DNA of 64,000 nucleotides, taken from NCBI GenBank assembly GCA_934632155.1, contig CAKTXZ010000008.1, positions 51,785-115,784 on the forward strand, written 5' to 3'. Shown here piece after piece: positions 33,605 through 40,264 of the stretch; the stretch's first letter is position 1, and every line of letters begins with the position of its first letter. The stretch comes from an uncultured Clostridia bacterium. GTDB lineage: Bacteria > Bacillota > Clostridia > Christensenellales > Aristaeellaceae. Under the pieces are notes generated by a model that did not search any database, was not told the origin of the DNA, and was given only the letters and a program-made list of their open reading frames with translations. The translations under genes and the position numbers were made by a program.

Positions 33605-34501
33605 ATGAAGGACGTTGTCAGAAGAAAACGGAAATTCAGCGTATTTCAGCTGGTGCTCAGCCTGTTTTTGTTCCTGCTGACGCTTACGATGATTTTACCG
33701 GTGCTGAACATCATTGCCCGTTCCCTTTCCGATCCGCTGCATTCCCACGAAATGGGCGGGCTGGAGATAATTCCGCGCGGCTTCAGCGCGATTAACTACG
33801 AGGTAGTGCTGGGCAATGAGGATTTCCTGCGCTCCATCGGCAATTCATTCTATGTCACGATCATCGGCACGATCCTCAACGTGATGCTGACGACCTCCGC
33901 CGCCTATGTGCTGACAAGGAAGAATCTGGTCGGCAAGCAGGCCGTTATGGTTTTCTTGGTCATCATGATGCTCATCAGCCCCGGGCTGGTGCCGCAGTAT
34001 CTGGTGATTCGCAAGCTGGGCCTGATGGGCAGCCAGTGGTCGATCATCCTGAGCGCAGCCGTGAACGTCTATTACATCCTGATTTGCATGCGCTATTTTC
34101 AGGAGGTGCCCGATTCGCTGTGTGAGGCGGCGACCATTGACGGTGCGGGCCATTTGCGGATTTTGTTCAACGTGGTGCTGCCGCTGACGCTGCCCGGTAT
34201 GACGACCATCAGCATGTTTTATATCGTCAGCCGCTGGAACGAATATTACCATTCCAGCATTTATCTGGCCTCGAACCGGAAAAAGGTGCCGCTGCAGGTG
34301 ATTCTGCGCACGTTCGTGGTTTCGCAGGAAACCAACACCATCGGTACCGGCTCGCTGTCCTTTACCCAGATCAATACGCTGGATAACGTGGCGCTGCAGT
34401 ACGCCTGCATCGTGATTGCCATCGTGCCGATTCTGCTGGTGTATCCGTTGGTGCTGAAATACTACACAAAGGGTATTATGGGCGGCGGCGTGAAGGAATA
34501 A
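33605..34501 (+). CDS. Carbohydrate ABC transporter permease, YtcP type
   Basis: A 298-residue second permease. Its ATG is one base beyond the preceding stop, with GGGGGT as ribosome site. The EAA loop reads CEAATIDGAGHLRILFNVVLPL and the end TKGIMGGGVKE is the class signature. An unusual glycine-rich, acidic extracellular stretch (LHSHEMGGLEI) follows the first helix. Confidence 0.93.
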   Translation: MKDVVRRKRKFSVFQLVLSLFLFLLTLTMILPVLNIIARSLSDPLHSHEMGGLEIIPRGFSAINYEVVLGNEDFLRSIGNSFYVTIIGTILNVMLTTSAAYVLTRKNLVGKQAVMVFLVIMMLISPGLVPQYLVIRKLGLMGSQWSIILSAAVNVYYILICMRYFQEVPDSLCEAATIDGAGHLRILFNVVLPLTLPGMTTISMFYIVSRWNEYYHSSIYLASNRKKVPLQVILRTFVVSQETNTIGTGSLSFTQINTLDNVALQYACIVIAIVPILLVYPLVLKYYTKGIMGGGVKE

Positions 34502-34533
34502 GCCGACCCATGAATAATAAAGGAGGTATCCCC

Positions 34534-36006
34534 ATGAAACGAACCCTTTCCATTCTTCTGGCCCTGATGCTGCTGACCTGCTGCGCTGGCGCGGCGGCCG
34601 AGGTGAAGGTGAACGTTCCTGCCGACTATGCTTGGCCGGCGATCGGCACGGCGGACAGTCCTGTGGAAATCAAGGTTGTCATCAAGGATTACTACGCCGA
34701 CAGCAACGAGAATATTGAGCTGTTCAGCCGCATCAGCGCCGCGATGGCCGCGCATGGGCAGTATGTGAAGCTGACCCTCATCGACCCGCCGGTCGGCACC
34801 TATGCCAGCACGCTGCCGCTGCTGGTGCGCAACGGCGATTGCGAGGCCGACCTGATCTATTTCCAGGGCGGCGATCAGTCCATCGCGGACGAGGGCCTGC
34901 TTGTGGACCTGACGCCCTACGTGAAAAATTCCTATTTCGTTAAGAACCTGATGAACCCGGTCAACACGCAGCGCACGAAGAACTATCCCTATCTGCTGTG
35001 GCTGGCGGCGACTGTGAGCCCCGTTCCCCAGATTCGCAAGGACTGGGCGGCCAAGCTGACCACCTATCCCGCCCTGATGGAGAACCCCACGGTGGAGAAC
35101 TGGCATGCCTTGATGACCGAGCTCAAGCAGAGCGGCCTGTGCCAGTCGGTTATCACCATGACGGGCGATCTGGCGCGCATCGATACCATTTTCAACCATG
35201 CCTTCGGCATTACCTCCACCGTCATGAAGGAAGGCGACCGCTGGATCTTCTCGCAGGCCAGTCAGGGCACGAAGGAAAAGCTTGCCTTCTACGCGCAGCT
35301 GTATAAGGAAGGCATCATCGATTCCGAATGGGTGACGGACAAGTGGAACACCATGGAGCAGAAGTTCTATACCGGCACGACCGCCATCATCTCCGGCAAT
35401 CCCGGCGGCTCTGTGCAGACCTATGACATCAAGACCCGCGCCGCTAACGGCGAACAGGCGCAGCTGACGAGCCTGCCGCCCGCCTCCGGCGTGTCTCAGG
35501 GCTATACCTCCATCGATACGACCAAGGAAAGCCGCGGCTTTGGTATCAACGTGGACTGCAAGAACTACGACGCCGCTTTCGCCGTGCTGGAGTTTATGGC
35601 CAGCCCCGAGGGCCGCGTGCTGGATCAGCTGGGCGTGGAAGGCATTAACTTCTATACCGAGGACGATACCGTTTACTTTGTCGACGGCGAAAACAGCTTC
35701 TATGCCCGCTTCTGGTCCACCAAGGAAAAATTCCCGGCAGAGGTGAAGCTTTCCGTACCGCTGTTCACGGAAGCCGCGCAGGAATCCATGGACATCATGA
35801 ACAAGTATATGATGCTGGATACCAACATCATCATCCCCGACAGCATGGCCGCGAACTGGGATGCGATGATTAACCTGTATAAAGAATATTCTACCGACAT
35901 CGTGAATGGCACTAAGGACATCAGCGCCTTTGATGAATTCCTGACCAAGTGGAATGCCGCCGGCGGCGATTTGTTTGCCGATTATCTGGCGGGTATCATG
36001 GAATAA
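34534..36006 (+). CDS. Extracellular solute-binding protein of third CUT1 importer
   Basis: This 490-residue protein has a signal peptide (MKRTLSILLALMLLTCCAG, cleavage near AAA-EV); the two cysteines are not in a canonical lipobox. ATG 34534 follows AAGGAGGT. From the ribosome site through the first codons the DNA is nearly identical to the start of the gene at 5965, although the mature proteins differ, which points to exchange or shared ancestry of the leader. A strong hairpin follows the stop codon. Confidence 0.93.
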   Translation: MKRTLSILLALMLLTCCAGAAAEVKVNVPADYAWPAIGTADSPVEIKVVIKDYYADSNENIELFSRISAAMAAHGQYVKLTLIDPPVGTYASTLPLLVRNGDCEADLIYFQGGDQSIADEGLLVDLTPYVKNSYFVKNLMNPVNTQRTKNYPYLLWLAATVSPVPQIRKDWAAKLTTYPALMENPTVENWHALMTELKQSGLCQSVITMTGDLARIDTIFNHAFGITSTVMKEGDRWIFSQASQGTKEKLAFYAQLYKEGIIDSEWVTDKWNTMEQKFYTGTTAIISGNPGGSVQTYDIKTRAANGEQAQLTSLPPASGVSQGYTSIDTTKESRGFGINVDCKNYDAAFAVLEFMASPEGRVLDQLGVEGINFYTEDDTVYFVDGENSFYARFWSTKEKFPAEVKLSVPLFTEAAQESMDIMNKYMMLDTNIIIPDSMAANWDAMINLYKEYSTDIVNGTKDISAFDEFLTKWNAAGGDLFADYLAGIME

Positions 36007-36018
36007 GTAAAGGAGAAT

Positions 36019-36052
36019 CGCTCTCCCGCGGCTGCGTAGCCGTGGGAGAGCG
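36019..36052 (+). other. Intercistronic 15-bp hairpin after the binding-protein gene
   Basis: CGCTCTCCCGCGGCT (36019-36033) pairs with AGCCGTGGGAGAGCG (36038-36052) with a single G-U pair and a GCGT loop. No T tract follows, so it is more likely an mRNA-stabilising or processing element than a terminator; it would favour binding-protein over downstream expression. The 3' arm covers the ribosome site of the possible GTG start of the next gene. Confidence 0.75.
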
Positions 36053-37065
36053 TGCAAAAGGATATGCTGACGAGAGCGCAACTAATCGGGAACGAGGAAA
36101 AACTGCTGGACAAGGTATACGGCTGCCTGATCGGGCTGGCGATTGGCGATTCGCTGGGGGATGCGGCACGGCTGGCCGATAACCGGGCGAACTATGGGAT
36201 TACCACGGACTTTAACAAGGGCGCCAGCTGGAGCACGGACGATACGGAATTCGCCCTGCTTACGGCGCAGACCATCATTGCCCATGGCAAGAATCTGGAG
36301 CAGCGGCATGTTGTGGACGCATGGATGCAGCATGTGGTGGGGCAGGACGAATATAAGCGCGGCGGCGCCAGCGAAACAGAGGCGGCGCAGAACCTTCGCC
36401 GCGGCCTGCTGCCGCCGGACTCGGGACGCTGCAATACCTTTCAAATGAGCGACGGCGCCGTGATGCGCATTGCGCCCATTGGCGCCTATTGCGCCGGTGA
36501 CCCGCAGGAGGCGGCACGGCTGGCCTATATCGAGGCGAATATCAGCCATGCCCGCGACGGCATCTGGGGCGCGCAGGCGGTGGCCGCCGCGGTGGCGGTT
36601 GCCATGGCGGACGGCGATATCGACCAGATCATGGACGCGGCATGGCGGCAGATTCCCGAGGATTCGTGGCTCTTCCTCAAGCTGCAAAGAGCCTTCGGCA
36701 TTTTGGACGATTGTGATAACGCCATTTTAGATCTGTGGATGCCGCTGCACGACGAATTGCGAACCGCCTCCTGGGCGACGACGGCGGAGGCGCTTCCTTC
36801 GGCCTTCTGCTGCCTGAAGCTGCGCCACGAATCCTTCCGGGAGGGCGTTGTGCTGGCTGCGAATTTTGCGCGGGACGCGGATACGATCGGCGCTGTCTGC
36901 GGCGCGGTGCTCGGCGCGAAATACGGCGCGTCCGGTATTCCGGAAAAATGGCGCGAAAAGGTGCGCTATCCCAGCGGAACCTGCCTTCTTTTCACCAAGG
37001 GTATGGACATATACGATATCGCTACGCGGCTGACACGGAAAATTCTGGAGGACAGTGAGGCGTAA
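36052..37065 (+). CDS. ADP-ribosylglycohydrolase-family hydrolase
   Basis: A compact 337-residue DraG-fold protein. The N-terminal KVYGCLIGLAIGDSLGDA, the metal motif STDDTEF near residue 64, SDGAVMRIAPIG near 140, and the C-terminal DADTIGAVCGA are classic family elements. The start is uncertain: GTG 36052 has its ribosome site locked in the hairpin, while ATG 36064 has AAAAGG only two bases away. It is the second member of this family in the proposed LacI regulon (the other is at 27295), but it lacks the beta domains. It may cleave an N-glycosidic bond of the imported substrate. Confidence 0.85.
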   Translation: MQKDMLTRAQLIGNEEKLLDKVYGCLIGLAIGDSLGDAARLADNRANYGITTDFNKGASWSTDDTEFALLTAQTIIAHGKNLEQRHVVDAWMQHVVGQDEYKRGGASETEAAQNLRRGLLPPDSGRCNTFQMSDGAVMRIAPIGAYCAGDPQEAARLAYIEANISHARDGIWGAQAVAAAVAVAMADGDIDQIMDAAWRQIPEDSWLFLKLQRAFGILDDCDNAILDLWMPLHDELRTASWATTAEALPSAFCCLKLRHESFREGVVLAANFARDADTIGAVCGAVLGAKYGASGIPEKWREKVRYPSGTCLLFTKGMDIYDIATRLTRKILEDSEA

Positions 37066-37108
37066 GCGAACGCCGCAGCGTCGGATGAGCGGGAGGAGGC
37101 AAGGAAGA

Positions 37109-37873
37109 ATGAACGGGCGTCAGCCGCGCCTTTTTGTAACGGATCTGGACGATACTGTGCTTGGCGGGACGCGCATTTATCGGCGCTTGAGCGATTCATT
37201 GTGCGGCTTTTTGGATGATTTGGCTGCCAACGGGTGTCAATGGCTGATGCTTACGGCGTGGCGCGCGAAGCACCAGCTGGATTTGGTGCTTAACAGCCCG
37301 GTGAAATCCCGCCCGGCTCTGGTGATCGATCAATTGGGCAGGAATGCCTATCGTATGGTGCAGGATCGTTTGGAGCCCATGGCTGCCTACAATGACGCGA
37401 TGCAGCAAAGCATGCGGGCGTGCCATCGCGATGGGCTGATTCCCTTTTTGCGGCTGGCGCTGGAGCGGTGGACGCCGGTTGATCTGTATGACGACGGCGG
37501 CTGGCTTTCCTTTTCTGTTCCGCAAGAGGAGGCGCAGGCGCTGCACGCAATGGTGGAAGCATGCCGCGATATGCCGCTGAACTTTGTATTTGAGCGGGAA
37601 AACGCTGTAGTGGCGCTTCCAAACTGCTTGGGCAAAGGGCTTGCCATGCTTTTTGCGCAGCAGGAATTGGGCGTTTCCGGCGACGAAATGGCCGCCGCAG
37701 GCGATCATGCGCTGGATATACCGATGCTGCGCATGGTTCGCTGGCCGCTGTGCCCCGCGAATGCAGACGAAGCGGTGCGGGATGAAGTGCGAAGGCTTGG
37801 CGGCTATGTCGGCCGGGGAATGTACGCGGAGGGCGTGATGGAGGCCTTTCGAAGGATCGGAGCGGGCGAATGA
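37109..37873 (+). CDS. HAD-family hydrolase, sucrose-phosphate-phosphatase-like
   Basis: This 254-residue cytoplasmic phosphatase has motif I DLDDT at 12-16, motif II LTAWR near 52, a C2-type cap in the middle, and motif IV AAGDHALDIPML near 205. The Cof/SPP subfamily dephosphorylates small sugar phosphates. ATG 37109 follows GGAGGAGGCAAGGAAG. It sits between the ADP-ribosylglycohydrolase-like gene and a secreted esterase in one operon; its stop overlaps the next start. Confidence 0.85.
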   Translation: MNGRQPRLFVTDLDDTVLGGTRIYRRLSDSLCGFLDDLAANGCQWLMLTAWRAKHQLDLVLNSPVKSRPALVIDQLGRNAYRMVQDRLEPMAAYNDAMQQSMRACHRDGLIPFLRLALERWTPVDLYDDGGWLSFSVPQEEAQALHAMVEACRDMPLNFVFERENAVVALPNCLGKGLAMLFAQQELGVSGDEMAAAGDHALDIPMLRMVRWPLCPANADEAVRDEVRRLGGYVGRGMYAEGVMEAFRRIGAGE

Positions 37874-38823
37874 GGAAAATGGCTTGCGTGCTGTTGGCGC
37901 TGCTTTTGTGCGCGCCGGCGGCTTCAGGATACGCAGAGGAGGGCGGCATGGTCTCAATCATCAATTTTCGGAAGGCGCCCTTTGGTTATGAGGAAATGAC
38001 GGCGGCCGTGAAGCGCCTGAACGCAGAAACCGGCGTTATTCTGCGCGCGCTGACCTATCGGTTCTATGACGCGGGCTCGAACGTGGCGCTGGAGCTTGGC
38101 CGCGCCGAGAAGACGACTGGGAGCATGAAGGCCGCCCGCGATACGTTCACGGCCGAGACGGAGGAGAAGAGCGGCTACCGCTATTTGCTCTACCGGCCAA
38201 AGCACGCGGAGGAGGGCGGCGAGGGATGGCCGCTTGTCATTTTCCTGCACGGCATTGGCGAGCGCGGCGACGATCCCTATGCAATCGCCAACGAGGGGCT
38301 GCCTAAATATCTTCGTGCCGTCGATGATTTTCCGATGCTTGTGGTCGCGCCGCAATGCGCAAAGGATTCCCACTGGGTCGAGGATCGGGAAGAAGCGGAA
38401 AGCATGCATGAAATCAACCGGCTCCAGATCTTTGTAAACGAGATTATGGCGCAATATCCTGTGGACGCGCGGCGCGTTTACCTGACGGGCCTGAGCATGG
38501 GCGGGCGCGGCACGTGGAAGCTTGCTTGCCTGACGCCGGGCGTTTTTGCGGCGATTGCGCCCATCTGTGGCCGGGCGGACGCATACGATATCGCCGCGCT
38601 GCAGCATGTCGGCATATGGATGTTTCATGGTCTGAACGACTCCACCGTGCCCTTTGACTATGCGGTCCATACCGCGAAGCGCTTGCTGGCGGCAGAGCAT
38701 GTCGACTGGCGGTTTACCGTGTATCCGCAGGCCAGGCACGATGCGTGGACGCAGGCATACCAGACGCCGGAGCTGTATCAATTTCTGCTGCGGCATTCGC
38801 TGCCGGAGGCGGAAACGAAATAA
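37870..38823 (+). CDS. Secreted alpha/beta-hydrolase (carboxylesterase, dienelactone-hydrolase-like)
   Basis: A 317-residue protein with a signal peptide (MRKMACVLLALLLCAPAASG). The catalytic domain (about 105-310) contains the oxyanion region VIFLHGIGERG, nucleophile elbow GLSMGG, Asp in LNDSTVPF and His in ARHDAW. It resembles PHB-depolymerase/CE1-type esterases that remove acyl or feruloyl groups from glycans. Starting by ATGA overlap with the HAD gene, it would strip ester groups outside the cell before import. Residues 25-100 precede the hydrolase fold and are unassigned. Confidence 0.85.
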   Translation: MRKMACVLLALLLCAPAASGYAEEGGMVSIINFRKAPFGYEEMTAAVKRLNAETGVILRALTYRFYDAGSNVALELGRAEKTTGSMKAARDTFTAETEEKSGYRYLLYRPKHAEEGGEGWPLVIFLHGIGERGDDPYAIANEGLPKYLRAVDDFPMLVVAPQCAKDSHWVEDREEAESMHEINRLQIFVNEIMAQYPVDARRVYLTGLSMGGRGTWKLACLTPGVFAAIAPICGRADAYDIAALQHVGIWMFHGLNDSTVPFDYAVHTAKRLLAAEHVDWRFTVYPQARHDAWTQAYQTPELYQFLLRHSLPEAETK

Positions 38824-38987
38824 TACCGTTCTTCATTCCAAACGCCCATGATTCGCATCCCTTCCGCCCCGGCGGCCAGCCGCGACGCTTGGGTCGGGCA
38901 TGGCCGGCGCGAAACCAAGCAAGCGCTTCGTACGGTGTGCTGTCGCCTAAAAATTGTACAAGCGCGAAAGCACGAATTGCTCCAAAG

Positions 38988-39033
38988 AAAAGCGGCCCCG
39001 CTTCGATTCAAAATCGGACGCAGGGCCGCTTTT
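38988..39033. terminator. Bidirectional terminator between convergent genes
   Basis: AAAAGCGGCCC (38988-38998) and GGGCCGCTTTT (39023-39033) form a perfect 11-bp stem with a further CGATT/AATCG pairing inside. The A and T tails serve both the esterase operon and the ECF gene. Confidence 0.85.
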
Positions 39034-39065
39034 GCATGGCTTCCCATGGGATGCACGCGAGCGCA

Positions 39066-39596
39066 CTATTCGCTCAGCAGGCGCGCCTTTCGAAGCGCCA
39101 TCACGAGCGGCGGAAGGAGGATAAGCTGGCAGACGATGCCCGGCCACGCATTGATGAACGCGCCCCCCAGAAAGGCCTGCAGCGTGAAGGCGCCGCCGAA
39201 GCAGGTCAGCAGCCAGCGCGTGGCTCCCCATGCGGCGCGGCCCACCAGCATGGCGAGGATGAGCGAAAGGTAGATATATACGGGGCGCTTGGGCAGCTTG
39301 GCGTACAGCAGCCCGGTCACGGCGCCGTATACGGCCAGCTCAGCCATCATGCCTACGCCGTTGGGGAAAAGCGGCGGCATGCCAAAGAGCAGATAGCGCA
39401 GCGGCGGCGCAATCAGCCCGACGGCCAGCGCCCATGGCCATCCGCACAAAAAGCCGCACAGCATGACCGGCAGGTGCATGGGGGAGAGCTGGCGCCCGAA
39501 CTGCGGAATCTGCCCCGTCAGAAAGGGCAGCACCATACATAGCGCCAGACACGCTGCGGCAAAGGTCATTCTACGAATATGCAGGCTGCTTTTCAT
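39066..39596 (-). CDS. ECF transporter substrate-binding S component
   Basis: A 176-residue membrane protein with about six helices, including the family pattern SPMHLPVMLCGFLCGWPWALAVG and LRYLLFGMPPLFPNG. S components capture a vitamin or related trace compound and pair with the shared EcfT/EcfA module, which is not encoded here. The ligand cannot be told from the sequence. A structured leader with its own strong promoter and a terminator hairpin immediately before the ribosome site (GGAGGG) implies control by a ligand-sensing RNA. Confidence 0.82.
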   Translation of the reverse strand: MKSSLHIRRMTFAAACLALCMVLPFLTGQIPQFGRQLSPMHLPVMLCGFLCGWPWALAVGLIAPPLRYLLFGMPPLFPNGVGMMAELAVYGAVTGLLYAKLPKRPVYIYLSLILAMLVGRAAWGATRWLLTCFGGAFTLQAFLGGAFINAWPGIVCQLILLPPLVMALRKARLLSE

Positions 39597-39725
39597 CGTT
39601 TGTATCCCTCCAAAAAATAAGCACGGCCACGCAAAGCGGCCATGCCTTCAGACATGATGGGTGTAATGGTTAAAAGCACAGATACTGCCCGCGGCTTCTG
39701 CCGCGCGAATCGGCTTCCTGCCGAC
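39597..39725 (-). promoter_or_regulatory. Structured 5' leader, candidate riboswitch of unknown class
   Basis: About 125 bases lie between the predicted transcript start and the coding start. In transcript order there is a CGGC-AGGAA-GCCG hairpin, a GCGGC-AGAA-GCCGC hairpin, a single-stranded region (TGCTTTTAACCATTACACCC), and an intrinsic terminator. I could not match it to TPP, FMN, cobalamin, THF, preQ1, SAM or purine consensus cores by eye. Confidence 0.5.
39612..39648 (-). terminator. Attenuator-like terminator before the ECF gene
   Basis: On the minus strand AAGGCATGGCC pairs with GGCCGTGCTT with one bulged G, followed by TTATTTTTT. It is directly upstream of the GGAGGG ribosome site, the position of a transcription attenuator. 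Confidence 0.7.
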
Positions 39726-39731
39726 GGACAT

Positions 39732-39761
39732 ATTATAACATCATTCGGCGCAGGCTGTCAA
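39732..39761 (-). promoter_or_regulatory. Promoter of the ECF gene
   Basis: Consensus TTGACA (39756-39761) and TATAAT (39732-39737) with an 18-base spacer on the minus strand, inside the last codons of the DUF3842 gene. Confidence 0.75.
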
Positions 39762-40160
39762 GCCGCGAAGCGCCTCAACGGCGGCGGAAATGAGGTGCGA
39801 CAGGTTCAGATTCTCCACGCCGACAATAAAATTGTCGCAATGATTGATGGGCAGCAGCAGCTTTTGGGCCCGGCTTTGGCCGACAGCCTGCGCCATGGCG
39901 GGCGTAATCTCGCCCAGCAGCGCGTCGGCAATCACGATGCCGACCGGCCCCATAATTACGTCGGCGCGCGCGGCGCAGACACGCACTGCGTTTTCGCCTG
40001 TCGCCCCCTGCCTTGCGCCTGCGCGCAGCATGGCGGATGTAGCCACGGTGTTCGTGCCCACGGCGGTAATTGCAACCGGCAGGCCGCTTTGACATACGGC
40101 CTCCGTCAGCATACGGCCTACGCCGCCGCCCTGTCCATCCACAATCAACAGCTTAAGCAT
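39741..40160 (-). CDS. DUF3842 family protein
   Basis: A 139-residue small cytoplasmic protein matching the DUF3842 family: it opens KLLIVDGQGGGVGR, a nucleotide-binding-like glycine loop, and continues AVGTNTVATSAMLRAGA and MGPVGIVIADALLGEITP. The family is widespread in Clostridia and has no assigned function. The last codons carry the promoter for the ECF gene, so the two genes may be physically linked without sharing control. Confidence 0.85.
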   Translation of the reverse strand: MLKLLIVDGQGGGVGRMLTEAVCQSGLPVAITAVGTNTVATSAMLRAGARQGATGENAVRVCAARADVIMGPVGIVIADALLGEITPAMAQAVGQSRAQKLLLPINHCDNFIVGVENLNLSHLISAAVEALRGLTACAE

Positions 40161-40188
40161 GGCGAGCCCTCTTTCCTGAATATGCTAC

Positions 40189-40224
40189 GGGGGAAGCGTT
40201 CTACCTAGCAAGAACGTTTCCCCC
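40189..40224. other. 14-bp hairpin between two minus-strand genes
   Basis: GGGGGAAGCGTTCT (40189-40202) pairs with AGAACGTTTCCCCC (40211-40224) with one G-U pair. No T run follows on the minus strand, so termination of the upstream surface-protein gene may be inefficient or the hairpin may be a processing site. Confidence 0.6.
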
Positions 40225-40264
40225 GCATGCTTCATGTCTGCATTTGATTTACGCGAACGAAGGC

